The translations under genes were made by a program, and so were the position numbers. A DNA stretch of 64,000 nt from Emiliania huxleyi CCMP1516 (Eukaryota > Haptophyta > Isochrysidales > Noelaerhabdaceae), in the NCBI RefSeq assembly GCF_000372725.1, contig NW_005200011.1:310918-374917 (forward strand), read 5' to 3'. This document shows positions 22,153 to 33,528 of this stretch, piece after piece. The notes under the pieces were generated by a model. The model worked only from the letters and a program-made list of their open reading frames with translations, was not told where the DNA came from and ran no database searches. Positions within the stretch are counted from its first letter, which is position 1. The number at the start of each line of letters is the position of its first letter.

Positions 22153-23973
22153 ATGCGTGTCCAACGCCTCGCGCGTCGGCTCTCCACGGCCAGCGTGCCA
22201 CGCGATCGCAGCTTCAACGGCCTGCACGCGGCGTCCAGCAGCCTGCTCGACGACGCCGACCTTTACGGTACGCTTCGTGAGAAGCACTTCCGCCTGCCGG
22301 CCGCGACGGTGCGCCACTTGTACGCCGACGCCGCATGGCGCACGCGTCGAGCCGCGCTCGCGGGGCTGAGCGACGAGCAGCTGCACGGGCGCTACGAGGC
22401 CTCGGTCAACCCTATCGTGTGGGCGCTGGGGCACGTCTCGCACTTCTACGAGGCGATGGCGCTGCGCCTCTTGGCGCCTGACGAGCCGCCGCTGCACGGC
22501 CCGGGCACGCTGCTCGCGGGCTGGGACGTCGAGGGTGCCTTCGACTCGTTTCGCGCCAACCACGCCGACCGGTGGGAGGGCGACGGCCTTGCGGAGGTGA
22601 GCCCCGCGGGGCGCTACCCCTCGCCGCGCTCGGCGATGCTTTACGGCTACCGTGACCGTGTGGCGGCGCGGCTTCTGGCGCAGCTGCCCGAGGCGGACGA
22701 CGCGCTGCTCGGCGCGGCGGAGACCTACCTGCACGTCTACGCTGTCGTTCACGAGCACTGGCACATCGAAGACTGGCACCAAACGCGCCAGACTCTCGGC
22801 CTGCCGCCGCCGCCGCCGCCGAGCGCCGACGAGCCGCTGGTCCTTGACGTGCGAGGCGGCCGGTTCGCGCCGACGGCCGCGACGCTCCAAGCGCCCGACG
22901 CGTGCGCCGACGGCGGGCCGCTGCGCGGCGAAGCGCGCGTGCCCGGCGGCGAGTATGTGCTCGGCGGGTGCGCGGCGCAGCAGCCCTTTGTTCTCGACTC
23001 GGAGCGCGGCGCACACGCCGTGCGCGTGCAGCCGTACGCCATCGCCCTCGCGCCGGTGACCAACGAGCAGATGCTCAGCTTCGTCCTCGACGGCGGCTAC
23101 CGCCGAAGGGAGCTGTGGTGCCACGAGGGCTGGCGGTGGCTGATGCGCGGCGGCGCGGCGGCCACGGGCCAGCACGAGGCTGGCACCGGCGAGCGGCGGG
23201 TGGCGCCGCGGTACTGGCGGCGCGTCGCCGCCGCCGCCGGGAGCGCGAGCGCGAGCTCCGTGGTGGACGGCGCGCTCGACGGGTGGGTGACGCGCTGCTT
23301 TGACGACGATGCCGCGCCGCTCGCGCGCCACGCGCCGGTCGTGCACGTGTCCTGGTACGAGGCCAACGCCTACTGCCGTTGGGCGGGGAGGCGGCTGCCC
23401 ACCGAGGCCGAGTGGGAGGTGGCCGCGATCGCGCAGCCCGTCGAGGGCGAGGGCGAGGGCGACGGTGAAGGCAAAGCCGAAGCCGAAGGCGGCGGTGGTG
23501 GTGGCGGTGCACTCGGTGGCGGTGGGCGGCGGCTGCCGCGTGTCGAGCGGCACGCCGAGCCATGGCCTCGCGCGGCGGCGGGCGGCGAGCTGCTCCGCCT
23601 GTCGCCCGCGAAGCGCACCTTCCCGTGGGGCGAGGCGCCGCCCACGCCCGAGCGCGCCAACCTCGACGGGCTGCGCCCGTGCGGCTACCTGCCTGTTGAC
23701 GCGATGCCGGGGGCCGACTCGGCCTTTGGCTGCCGGCAGATGGTGGGCAACGTGTGGGAGTGGACCGCCACCGCCTTCTATCCCTTCCCCGGCTTTGTCC
23801 CCGACTTTCCGTACCGCGAGAACTCGGCGCCGTGGTTTGGCTACCGCAAGGTCGTCAAGGGCGGCAGCTGGGCCACCTCGGCGCTGGTGGGCGCGCGCGG
23901 CGGGTACCGCAACCACTTCTGGCCAAACATGGACGAAACCTTTACCGGCTTCCGCACGGCGCGCGACCTCTAG
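22153..23973 (+). CDS. Ergothioneine/selenoneine-type sulfoxide synthase (EgtB/SenA/OvoA family)
   Basis: This is an intronless frame of 606 residues. The N-terminal half is a DinB-like domain holding the non-haem iron site of this family: His94 in [10 protein letters not shown] plus His200, His204 and Glu206 in HEHWHIE (the HX3HXE motif). The C-terminal half is a formylglycine-generating-enzyme-like (FGE-sulfatase) domain, with [36 protein letters not shown] and VVKGGSW. Family members form the C-S (or C-Se) bond on histidine-derived substrates with O2. No methyltransferase domain follows, so it is not a bacterial EgtD-EgtB or OvoA-type three-domain fusion. The Arg-rich start ([16 protein letters not shown]) looks like a mitochondrial or plastid presequence. 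A Glu/Gly-rich insert sits at about residues 430-460. Substrate (trimethylhistidine with thiol versus seleno-sugar, or histidine) cannot be fixed from sequence alone. Confidence 0.9.
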   Translation: MRVQRLARRLSTASVPRDRSFNGLHAASSSLLDDADLYGTLREKHFRLPAATVRHLYADAAWRTRRAALAGLSDEQLHGRYEASVNPIVWALGHVSHFYEAMALRLLAPDEPPLHGPGTLLAGWDVEGAFDSFRANHADRWEGDGLAEVSPAGRYPSPRSAMLYGYRDRVAARLLAQLPEADDALLGAAETYLHVYAVVHEHWHIEDWHQTRQTLGLPPPPPPSADEPLVLDVRGGRFAPTAATLQAPDACADGGPLRGEARVPGGEYVLGGCAAQQPFVLDSERGAHAVRVQPYAIALAPVTNEQMLSFVLDGGYRRRELWCHEGWRWLMRGGAAATGQHEAGTGERRVAPRYWRRVAAAAGSASASSVVDGALDGWVTRCFDDDAAPLARHAPVVHVSWYEANAYCRWAGRRLPTEAEWEVAAIAQPVEGEGEGDGEGKAEAEGGGGGGGALGGGGRRLPRVERHAEPWPRAAAGGELLRLSPAKRTFPWGEAPPTPERANLDGLRPCGYLPVDAMPGADSAFGCRQMVGNVWEWTATAFYPFPGFVPDFPYRENSAPWFGYRKVVKGGSWATSALVGARGGYRNHFWPNMDETFTGFRTARDL

Positions 23974-23989
23974 CTAGGAATTCACCTAG

Positions 23990-25765
23990 TACTGCTGGGG
24001 TGCTGCGGCGTGTGACCGTGCGGTGGTGTTGTACACGCTGAGTTGTGTGTATTTCACGCCGAGAGTGTTGTCGGTTGTCGCGAAAACGAAACAGGAAAAA
24101 AGAATAGAAAATTCAAGCAGATAAAAAAGAAACTGCGGTGGCCGGAGGGGACTAGAGCCGTAGGGCGGTGGGGCGGCTGGAGGCGAGAGGGCGAGAGCGG
24201 CGGCATGCTGGAGGGCGCGGCGGCACCGGGGCGGGAGGCGGAGGCGAGGGCGGCGGCGAGGGCGCGGCGGGGCGGCGGCGTGCCGCTTTTATTGATGTTC
24301 ATTGACATTGTTCTCGACGACGACGTAGCACACAGAGATCTCGACACTCGAGACTCTGTCGCCCGTCAAAGAACCAAACTTTTGTCCGCTCCGCCCCCCG
24401 CCCCCCCCCCGGGTCTCCGCTTTTTGGCGTTGGGGCTCGCGGGGTCGCGCTCGGTTCAGGGGAGACTTGCGCACCCGCTAACTTTAAGTGAGTCTATCGG
24501 TAAGCGCGGGTTAGCGCGGGTTCCACCGAGTTTTAAGCCACACTAGCCCAGCACGGGTCAGCACGGGTCAGCACGGGTTAGTTACCATAACCCGGCACTA
24601 AAACCCGCCACTAACCCGGCCTATCCGGTATGCCGCGTTACCCGTGGGGGTTTGTCTCGGGTTAGTCTCGGGTTAGCAGTTAGGGATCCGCCGGCGTCGG
24701 CAGCCACGATCATGGCCGTGACGGCCTCGCCCGCCATATCGATTCTCGGCCGATCCGCGATCGATCGCGCGTCCCAAAGTCGCCAAAAGTGGCGGCGAGT
24801 CGCAATCACCCGCCCCCGCCGCCCCTCCCGGCGGTCCCGCAGCTCGCGCGCATCTCCTCTTAACCCACCTGTAACATCACAATACTGTCCCGTTTTGCTG
24901 TTCACAGCTAGGGACGGCCTCTGCGGCAAAGTCAAACCACCCCACCGCCCACCTCCCACCACAGGCAAACCTTCGGCTCCCGCTCAGAGGCTCGCCGCGC
25001 CCGTGCGGCGCGCCGAGGCGGCGCCGAGGCCGGCGCCTTGCACCCGGCCCGCGGCCGGCACCGCCTCGCCCCACAACTGACCGCCCTGCGGCCCCTGCGC
25101 AGCGTACCACAGCGTCGCTCAAAAAGCGACGCCGGGTGTGGGCTGCTCCCTTGACCCGTCACCCGCCGCGCCCTCGCCCGGCCGCCTCACCGCCCACGGA
25201 GGCTGCTCGCCGCCGCCGCCGCGCGTCCCGCGCCGCCACGCATGCCCCTTGCCCTGACGCGCGCGCTCTGCAGCGGCGCAGAGCGCGCGTCCCTGGCACA
25301 GACGGAGCAGCGGCCGCGCCAGCGGTCGCTGCTCCGCCCCCCCGTCGCGCGCGCCGCGCGCGCGCTGCCGCCGCCGCCGCCGCCGCCGCCCCCTCCTCGC
25401 CGTCTTCCCCACCCTACCCTCTGTTGCGCGCGCCGCGCGCGCGCCGCCGCGCTGCGCGCCCCCGCCCCCGCCCCCGCCCCCGCCCCGGCTCCCAAGCGCC
25501 CCTTCCCCGGTAGGTGTGCGTAGAAAGTAGAACCAATCGAGAGGTGGCAGAAGCCGCCGTGTGTGACACATATTGCGGCACGTGAGAGTGAGACAGAGCC
25601 CCGGCAGCGGCCAGCGCGCGCGCGCAGCGGCCAGCGCAACAGGCGTTTCAAACAGCAAACGGGACGGCCTGCGCAGCCTCTAACTATAAGGGATCCCTGC
25701 CCCTAAACGGCGTTTCTGTCAGTACTGCAGGAAGTCTTCTTATTTTATTCCTTTGCAGGACAGCT
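23990..25765. other. Intergenic with simple and dispersed repeats
   Basis: The region 24540-24680 has degenerate CGGGTTAG/CTAACCCG repeats. The region 25190-25370 is an inverted relative of the minisatellite at 32040-32400. CCG/CCCCCG runs occupy 25370-25490. No gene was recognised. Confidence 0.5.
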
Positions 25766-25995
25766 TGTTGGAGAGTGTGAACTCAAACCTACTTCCTGAC
25801 CGTAGCCTGACCGTCCTTGTGTAACCGTGTCTCATGTTTGGTTTGTCCTGCCGCGCACATTGTCAGCTGTTGGGTTTCTCCTGCCGCGCACATTGTCATC
25901 GACTTGTATCCGACTTGGTGGCTGTGGTGATGTAGCTAGCGATGGTGTGGGTCTCTAGTGACCTATACAGCTCCTCCGTGTTCCGTCTCCTGACA
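25766..25995 (+). repeat. 5' LTR
   Basis: It starts TGTTGGAGAGTGTGAAC and ends TCTCCTGACA. It is immediately preceded by CAGCT and followed by the PBS-like TGGTACC. Confidence 0.95.
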
Positions 25996-26564
25996 TGGTA
26001 CCGACCGGTGAGTGCACGGAGTGAGCAGTGCGGCACTGAGGCCGACATGAGAGCTGGTGCGGCACACAAGCGAGATGTGTTGCCGCACAGCATTTCCGGC
26101 TTACGCTCGATACGTTGGCTGGCACCATGGGCACCTGCGCGAGCCGTGGTGATTGGCTGGGCACAGAGGCTCGGCGCACGGTGGCACAGCGGCCGCCAAC
26201 TGCTCGGCTCGGAGGCTGAGCAGAATGAGTACAACCGCAACATCAACTTGGGTGCTTGCGGATCTTCTGCGACAGAGCGCATCTCCGCCAGCACTGCGGC
26301 TGTGTGGACACGAGTATCCCCTCTTGCTTCTCCTTACCGGTCCGTTCTCCTCGCCTACGGACCACCATCGCAGCTGCTGCCTCCGCTACCAGCTCTCGGG
26401 CTGCTGCAACGGCAGTTACCGCAAAGATCTCGCACCGAATGTGGACCCTGCCTTTCGCCGCCGCTACTTCCGACGTCGCCGCTCGACACGACCGGAGCTG
26501 TACGCGATGAACACGCGACGATCGACACGCCCTCTCGACGATCGACACGCCCTCTCTGCCTTGT

Positions 26565-26990
26565 GTGGCGATTACCACGTCGTGGGGGAGTGTTGGGCAT
26601 CTGTTCGACGTGGCAATGCCACTCTACCTCATTGCTGTCTCTTCCTCGTCTCGCCTCCTCGCGCTAGCCCGTCCCGCTGTCCAACGCCTCTGGCAAGAAG
26701 TCCAATGCGCCTCTACGAGCGTCTCTGCCGTCTGGACGTCTGAGACTGAGCCTGCCATCTCCGACGTCGGCGGCCCGTGGCGCAACATCAACGTTCGGGG
26801 CATTGAAGATCGTCCTCACGTTCCTGATGCGCTCATCCGCGTCAACGCGGCGAGGCCTCCCAACGGCCCAATCGCCGCGCCGCAAGGGGGCGCCCCCGCT
26901 GCCGCTCCCGCGCCCGCCGCGCCTGCCGCGCCCGCTCAAGCCGCCGCCCCGCGACGCTCAGCCCGGATTGCAGCTCGCGGCGCGCCATGA
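26565..26990 (+). pseudogene. Copia integrase-tail remnant
   Basis: This frame keeps the C-terminal part of the family's integrase ORF. It has DVGGPWRNINVRG, then DRPHVPDALIRV, an Ala/Pro-rich stretch and RRSARIAARGAP before the stop. It lacks the catalytic DDE core. The minus-strand relative has TLGGAWQPFKTRG, RPQVPEAIVRV and RRSARIAARG at matching positions. Confidence 0.75.
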
Positions 26991-27268
26991 CCGAGCTCCA
27001 CAACGAGCTCCTGTTCATTATCTCCCCTTTCTCTCTCTCCGCCCACTCGGCCGCGCTTTGACCCCTTCACTGGATCATCTTAGCGCGCAAGTCTTGCCAA
27101 CAAGCAAGACCATCCTTCGCGAAGACGCTTAGCCAAGGTTGGACGCTTAGCCAGCCCCGCGAGACGCCGGCGGGTAACCGGCATACCTACGCTCAGACAC
27201 ATTCACACTCTGCTGTTGTTGTCTGCCGCATCCTCACATTCATGAAGACTGCGGAGACAATGGGGGAG

Positions 27269-27499
27269 TGTTGGAGAGTGTGAACTCAAACCTACTTCCT
27301 GACCGTAGCCTGACCGTCCTTGTGTAACCGTGTCTCATGTTTGGTTTGTCCTGCCGCGCACATTGTCATGCTGTTGGGTTCCTCCTGCCGCGCACATTGT
27401 CATCGACTTGTATCCGACTTGGTGGCTGTGGTGATGTAGCTAGCGATGGTGTGGGTCTCTAGTGACCTATACAGCTCCTCCGTGTTCCGTCTCCTGACA
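27269..27499 (+). repeat. 3' LTR
   Basis: It is nearly identical to the 5' LTR, preceded by the purine tract AATGGGGGAG and followed by the CAGCT target duplication. Confidence 0.95.
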
Positions 27500-27504
27500 C
27501 AGCT

Positions 27505-27892
27505 GGTCGTAGCGACGGCCGATCCAGCAGTCGTCTGCGACATGGCAGTGGCCCCGGGTCATGTGCAGCTGGCCCCGAGCGGCTCAGGTCCCAGATCGAA
27601 TCTCGGACCCACAGATTCTAGATTCCTTTAGATTCCCTGGATTCCCGCAACAACGATCTCTTAGCGGCGGCAAACAGAGGCGCAACTATGCCAGCAGCGA
27701 GGAGGCTCCTGCTGCTCAGCTACCGAGGCCTGGTGGCGTCGGCTGCTGCGTGGAGAAGACAGCAGCACTGTCCGACCTCAAAACATGCACAACAAGCGGG
27801 ATTTTTGACTCTGTCCTCGATTCTTCAGTCGCTCTGCCGGACGCGCTCGCTTTGTCGCGAGGGTCACCGGTGCAAGCCGTGTGGACGCCCAG
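27505..27892. other. No gene recognised
   Basis: Flank of the LTR element. Joining the two flanks recreates TTCCTTTGCAGGACAGCTGG, which looks like an intron acceptor and exon start, so the insertion may have hit a gene. Nothing else is recognisable. Confidence 0.35.
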
Positions 27893-28214
27893 AATAGCCT
27901 CCCCTGGCTTAGCTAGAGTGAGAGATATTGTGCACATGGTCAAACTCTACAGTATATACACTGACACTTTACCTCCCAGAGCTTGTCTCGGTCCGCCACG
28001 GCCATCCTCAGCCTCCGGAGGGCCCCCGGCCGCGGCGCGGTGCGGCGGCGTCACAAATCCGACGTCAGTTCACCGGGACGCGATCGGGCGATCTGAAGTC
28101 CAACTAGGCGTATGGATTGTCCGCCCAGGGCTATCACCTGGACCCCTCAATGGGCGCCTGCGGTGCCGCCCCCACGAGGTGTTGTTCACACCTGTCCAAC
28201 CATTCGTGCAGCAG
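27893..28214 (+). repeat. Dispersed cassette family A, copy 3
   Basis: It contains CCCCTGGCTTAGCTAGAGTG, ATTGTGCACATGG, CAATATATACAC-like sequence, TCCGGAGGGCCCCCGGCCGC and the full 3' end CACGAGGTGTTGTTCACACC to GTGCAGCAG. It lacks the first ~45 bp found in copies 1, 2 and 5. Confidence 0.9.
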
Positions 28215-30145
28215 GGACGCGCTGTGTGTGGCTGGCAGCAGCAAACTCAAATGACGACGGGTTGCAGCCTCGTAGCTCAACGGCAACATTGTGCATGAGG
28301 AAGGCTGATAGAAGTAGCACAGCCACACAACCAACAGCTTCTTGAGAGTATGCGGAGCGCAAGCAGCCGGTGATCAAAGGCGTGTTGCTGTCGGTGGCAG
28401 ATTGCCAGAGGGACGCCGGCGCTTCGGTGCGTGGCTTCGGGGTGGTCGCAATTCCACCGCTCAACTTGGAGGCAGTGTGTCTAGTAGCGTGCTACAGCTA
28501 TGACGGCGGACCTCACTGGGGCGCCGACGTGCGACGACCGTCTCTGGGATCGAAAGACGAAACCGCGTCCCAGGAGCTCGTGCAGAGCGCGCTCCGGAGC
28601 TCTGTGGCGGAAATTTTGAAGGGAACGTGGTGGCTTCCCACCGCCTCTGTATGTACCCAATAAAGTGCTAACACGACCCTCGGGCAGCAGGGGGTATGTG
28701 GCGAGCACACGGAGGCACAGTTAGGCCGCCGTGATATCGCCCTCCCGGGCACCCCGTTTCGGTAGCCGTTTAGGGGCTAGTCTTGGGTTACGGCGGCTCG
28801 TTCCTCCGCTCTCACGTGCGTTCACTCACTCGCCACACCACAAGCCGCGGGGGCGGGCATGGCGAGCGGGACAGTCTCATGCCGCCACAGGATCTACAAT
28901 GTACCCCGCGACCTGGGTGGTCATGCCTTCTGTCTCTGTTGTCTGAGCCCGAGTCTTCGCATCTCGCCAACCAGCTCTAACCCGCTACCCGGCCCTAACT
29001 AACCGCACGAGGTATGGATAAACCAGACACCAGTATGTTATATCATAGGACATAACATACTGAGATACCAGGCTCTTCCCTGGCATATCAGCTATCAAGA
29101 AACCGTCTGACTTCTAGGAGGAGGAGCTCTGTATTCTGCTTTTTCAACACATCCCAAAAAAGCACATCATCCCGTTTTTGCCCATTTTCGGTCATCCGTC
29201 AAAATATCTGAAGATCTGAATGGGGGATTCTCCCCAAACCTTGCTCAGCTGATCCAGCCTGGGGGGAAGGCCAGCCCTGGGCAGAAACCAGCACCTCATT
29301 AGTCTTCCCTGAGCGTCACAGCTCGGTGATCGCGCCGGCCGGACACCACTGTGACGTCCGTTCCGGGCATTTGAAGGCAGCTTCTCGAAGTATAAGGCAT
29401 ACATCATGCGGACGCAAGTGGGCCCCGGTCTTTTGCGTGCCAGAGCAGAAGCCTCTGCCTCTTGGAGAGTACTGCCCATACGAGGACGCTCGCAAGGTGC
29501 TTGAACGGATGATCGCTGCCGCCAGCCCGCAGTGCATCCTCCGTTCCTCATGCATCGTAGTCATCTCCGCCGAGGGCGGCGTCCCATGTCGTCGTCCATG
29601 TCACTGCCACGCTACCTCGCATCCGATGCCGTGCCGTGAGCGCGGCCTGTGCTACGTGTGTGAGCGTGCCCACGGTGTGAGTGGCGGCCTGCTGTTGCAC
29701 TTGTCGTGTGTGTGTGTGTGTGTGTGTGTGTACACACAGAGACCACGCGCCAAGCCAGCGCACATGCTAAGCGCACTGCGTTGTCTGTTTATGAGCTCTC
29801 TAGAGCATGGTCGTTCCTAAAGGCGCAGCTAGGCGCAGCCGACACATGGGATGGACATGGCAAGCACATGGCATGAACACAGGGCAGGCACGATTCGCGC
29901 ATCTCGACACACGACTGCACACAAGCGACACTACGTCGCGCAAGGGTGCAGCGGCTGTGGTCACGCACATCGCGCCCGATCCCCCCCTCCTAACGCGACG
30001 CCAGCTAAGGCATCAGTGCATGCATCGCTCTCCCTGTCCGCGCGGGTGCGCCGGTCGGGCGCTGGTGGGGCGCCGTCCTACGACCGGCGAGCCCCAGCAG
30101 AGGGGTGGAGCTCTCTACTGACTGCTGTCTGGTGCTCCATGTGAA
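28215..30145. other. No gene assigned
   Basis: Short frames on both strands lack known motifs. It contains a hairpin at 29031-29062 and a (TG)n/(CA)n tract near 29705-29735. Confidence 0.45.
29031..29062. other. AT-rich perfect hairpin
   Basis: CAGTATGTTAT pairs with ATAACATACTG around a 10-nt loop. The following CCAGG...CCTGG adds a second imperfect inverted repeat. It may be a transposon end or an RNA structure. Confidence 0.5.
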
Positions 30146-31619
30146 CTACAACCTCTCCCTCGGAAAACGCCTTCTTCGTGCCGAGGCCAGCACGGCGTCA
30201 GGGATCGAGGACTCGATCGCCTCGACATGTGGGAGAGTGTAGAGCATGCGAAAGTCAAAGACATGTCCAGGAGGCACGGCAGCCAACTCCTCGGCGCATG
30301 GCTCACAGATCGCCTCGTCGTCGCAGGGCTCGCAGACACGGGAGTCTTTGGTGAACGCCTGTCGCGCAGCCCATCGTCGCTTTGCGAGGCGGAGATTGAA
30401 CGCGGCTGCGAGCCCTTCGCTCGCGGACAAGTCGACAGTGACCGTCGATTGATTGCCCGGCTCCAGCTCCGCGGTTTGGTCGGTGCGACGCGCCGCAAAG
30501 GGACGGCAACGTACACAGAAGCGCGATCCAGGGACGGGCATGCCAGAACAGCCCAAAGTCGCCTTTCCGTGCTTGCCCATATCGACAACGCGCGCGTTCC
30601 GGTTGGAACAGCACTTGCGCCGATATTTATGGTGTCCATCGATGATGTAGCAGTCGCACGTACTGCTGCCAGGCACCGGCTTGAGGCAGCGCGACGCGTG
30701 CTCTCCCGCCCAAAATGCGGTAAAGCGGGACAGCAGGCACTCGGGCTTGAGGCGGCCACTCGCATCTCGACCTTGGCACTGCTCGAGCAAAGTCGCATCG
30801 AGCTGCTCGTCGGATGTGAAGCCCAGCGGCTCGAATGGTAGCGGCTCCCCCGCCCGCGACGCATTCTCGTCGCGCCAGCGCAGGAGCGACCACGCTAACC
30901 AGGTGTGCCCGAGGCGTCGCCGCATCGTATGGGCGAGATCCTTTGACTCGCCGCACCGCATTGCCCACTCGTGACAGAAGGTCTCGAAGCCGGTGTGAGA
31001 ATGCACCATCTGTGCCGACAACCTTTCGAAAAGCGAGTTATCGAACACGGTGCTCTGGGAAAGCTGGACCCAGCGGCGTGAGATGCAGTCGCCCCTGGGT
31101 AGGCCAGGGCACCTGCTTGCCAGCTGGGATGCGCGTGCCGCCCTCAGCGTACGACATGCTGTGCCACGCGGAGCACTGAGGGCAGGAGAGGCCATTGAGC
31201 TCGCCCTTCAGTCGCCCGTGCTCCGCATAGACCGTTGGAGATGAGCATTTGTCAGCCCGCTTGACCACCAGGGGTACCGCCTCCCCAGCGAGACCACACG
31301 CCACGCAGTGCTCCACGTCCGGCACGAGCCGAACGGTCTTGCGGCTCGGGTCGTCGCGAAGCTGGGAGGCAAGCCGATCGACAATGGGCAGCTTGTTTAG
31401 CAGGTACCGCACCGCAGGAGCGGAGAGGCCTGCCGGCATCTCCCCAGCAATACGCTCAGCGCGTAAAGGCGTCCCAGGTGGGTAGAGGTTGAGCGCAACC
31501 ACAAAGCTGATGAAATCCTCCGCCGAGTTGATTGGGTGGAGCTCCTGCGCGAAGGCACTTGCGCCATCCTTGATGTGTTCGAGCTCATTGAGACCGAGAT
31601 CGTCGAGCCAGCTCGCCAT
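30146..31619 (-). CDS. CxC5-CxC6 cysteine-cluster protein (KDZ-transposon-associated type)
   Basis: Read on the minus strand from MASWLDDLG. A helical N-terminal region is followed by a first cysteine cluster: HCVACG, then KCSSPTVYAEHGRLKGEL and GLSCPQCSAWHSMSY. The second segment has WVQLSQSTVFDNSLFERL and AQMVHSHTGFETF. A second cluster then reads STCDCYIIDGHHKYRRKCC, CSGMPVPGSRFCVRC. This order matches the CxC5 and CxC6 clusters described beside KDZ (Kyakuja-Dileera-Zisupton) transposases in fungi and algae. The KDZ catalytic domain itself is missing: the frame stops soon after a third Cys-rich patch (RVCEPCDDEAICEPC). The frame changes near 31100. This is either an indel or an unusually short 22-nt GC-AG intron that would rejoin PAGK to GDCISRRW. 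A DNA- or protein-binding role is inference. Confidence 0.6.
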
Positions 31620-31729
31620 CGGGGCCCGAAAAAGCAGATCCAGATAACATATCGCGTCACGGCGCAATGTTCTTTCTCTCTGTGATTTTGTGCTCGATAC
31701 CCCTGGGTTCGGACGGGGGTACACCTGTT

Positions 31730-33528
31730 CATTGGCCGGAATGAGCTCATTAGGACGAAGCGGGAGATGTCTTCACACCGCAGAAACCAGACCCACAGGC
31801 AGATCCCACGGGAAATCGAGGCGGGTGTCCCAGAAAGAAAACAGATCCCAGAAATCAGTAACCAGCCTCCGGCGGGGCCCCCCGCTACCATCCAAACCCA
31901 AGGACCCGTCTACTATCATAGATAGAAACTCAAGTATGACATATAAGTCCGCACACACATACGACATACACTTTACACATAGACATACACAAAGCAACTC
32001 TCACGACACACGGGCACCGGGTGGAGCGGCGGCGGCGGCGGCAGCAGCACGCGCGGGCGGACGGATTCGGACGGGGCGGAGCAGCGACCGCCTGGGCGGC
32101 CGCTGCTCTGTCTGCCAGAGCGCGCTGTCTGCGGACTGCGCAGCTCGAGCGCCTAGTCGAGCGCCGTCAGGTGCACAGGGAAGCGTGGCGGCGCGGGGAA
32201 ACGCGGCGGCGGTGGCGGCGGCGGCGGCGGCAGCGGCACGCGCGGGCGGACGGATTCGGACGGGGCGGAGCAGCGACCGCCTGGGCGGCCGCTGCTCTGT
32301 CTGCCAGAGCGCGCTGTCTGCGCAGCTCGAGCGCCGTCAGGTGCAGGGAAGCGTGGCGGCGCGGGGACGCGCGGCGGCGGTGGCGAGCAGGCGAGCGGCC
32401 CGCGCGCGGCGAGGCGGACAGGTGATCGGCAGGCGGGTGATGGGCCGCAGAGTGACCGCGCCCAGCGATCGGAGCGAGCCGATCGTCGCTCGGCCGCTGC
32501 TGACCTCGAAGGCGTGCGGAGCGCGACTGTCGGTGTCGGGGGGCGGCCGTCATGTGGCGAGGAAGGAGGACGACAAGTGCGCGTCGTACGGGTCGCTCTT
32601 CATCGGCCAGTCGAGCGGACGGTAGCGTCGGTCAAAGTGAGGGCCGGTGAGCCCGGCGAGATTCGTTGCGAGATACGGTTCGCGCCCAAAACAAGTTTGG
32701 GACGCTCTTGGGACGCGCCGAAAAACCAGTTCGATGGAAAGGGGGTAACTCGGCGGCCAAATTCACACCTCGCGGGACTACTTTTGTTTTCGTAAACGTA
32801 GTTGTGGCCCCCCGCTACGTCGCACGAGTGCAACTGGGTAGCGGGGGGCTAAAACAGAGCGCGCGGCAGAAACCGACCGACCCGTGGGTTTTCGGCTATG
32901 GGAAACCGCCATGGGAAACCGCAGCGAAACCCTATGGGAAACCGAGGTCTGGTGTCTGCTTTTGTGCTTTATCCAGGAATGGGATTACTTTAGGGGGTGA
33001 GACCCGTCTTGACCCGAGCCGTGTGTTACCCCCCGTGCCTCTTCGTACGCACCCTCCTCCCAGCATTGCAGCAATTGAGCGCCTCCTCGGTTCACACAAA
33101 AACTCGAAAACCAGACACAAGAAGAAGATTTCTTGTTGGTAATCTAAAATCTCTCTCTCACAGACACACAAACTCGGACACGAGTATCTAGATAGGCCTA
33201 CAGGCCGAGCGCGAAATGTTTTTGGGGGCGCGCCGCCAGGCGCGTCCCCAGTGGGCTCCCCACTTTTGCGAGATTTTAGAAAACCAACAATCTCTACCAA
33301 CAATCTCTCTCTCACTTTTGTATCACACCTAAGCGTGAAAGCTGTTATGGTGACACACTTCGCGGCGAGGTGACAGAGTGTGGAGAACCTCAGCCACCTG
33401 ACTCGCACTTGAGGGGTACCCGCGTTGCTGCCCGTTGCAGATCGCAGTATGCTGTGCGCATGCGGCCGCACGGTACACGAGGTACTCACAGTAGTAACCC
33501 AAGCCCGCACAGTCTCCAGACTCTCATG
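31730..33528. other. Intergenic with minisatellite
   Basis: Apart from the 189-bp repeat at 32040-32400 no structured feature is seen. Short TCTCTCTCAC motifs recur around 33120-33320. No gene was recognised. Confidence 0.45.
32040..32400 (+). repeat. ~189-bp tandem repeat, two copies
   Basis: The block GCGCGGGCGGACGGATTCGG ... GGCGGCCGCTGCTCTGTCTG ... GAAGCGTGGCGGCGCGGGGA starts at 32051 and 32240. A diverged inverted single copy lies at 25190-25370. Confidence 0.85.

Larger units (their letters stand above)
25766..27499 (+). mobile_element. Complete non-autonomous Copia-type LTR retrotransposon
   Basis: Direct LTRs (25766-25995, 230 bp; 27269-27499, 231 bp) begin TGTTGG and end TGACA. They differ by one substitution and one indel. 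The 5-bp target duplication CAGCT flanks the element exactly (25761-25765 and 27500-27504). A primer-binding-like TGGTACCGACCGGTGAG follows the 5' LTR, and ACAATGGGGGAG precedes the 3' LTR. The 1.27-kb interior lacks the integrase core and any reverse transcriptase. It keeps a fragment like CGDYHVVGE and an integrase-tail sequence ending RRSARIAARGAP, homologous to the minus-strand Copia copy at 19.3-21.5 kb. It must have been mobilised in trans, and recently, judging by the LTR identity. Confidence 0.95.

Noticed and set aside
22030..23916. Long open frame antisense to the sulfoxide synthase
   Set aside because: It mirrors the GC-rich codons of the real + strand gene, is Arg/Ala/Pro-rich and has no domain.
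24540..24680. CGGGTTAG repeats resembling telomere sequence
   Set aside because: Units are irregular, occur on both strands and are internal; at most a degenerate minisatellite.
28215..28663. Gene downstream of cassette copy 3, to match the NOL6/DDX20 pattern
   Set aside because: The open frame there has no family signature, so I do not count it as support for the promoter-cassette idea.
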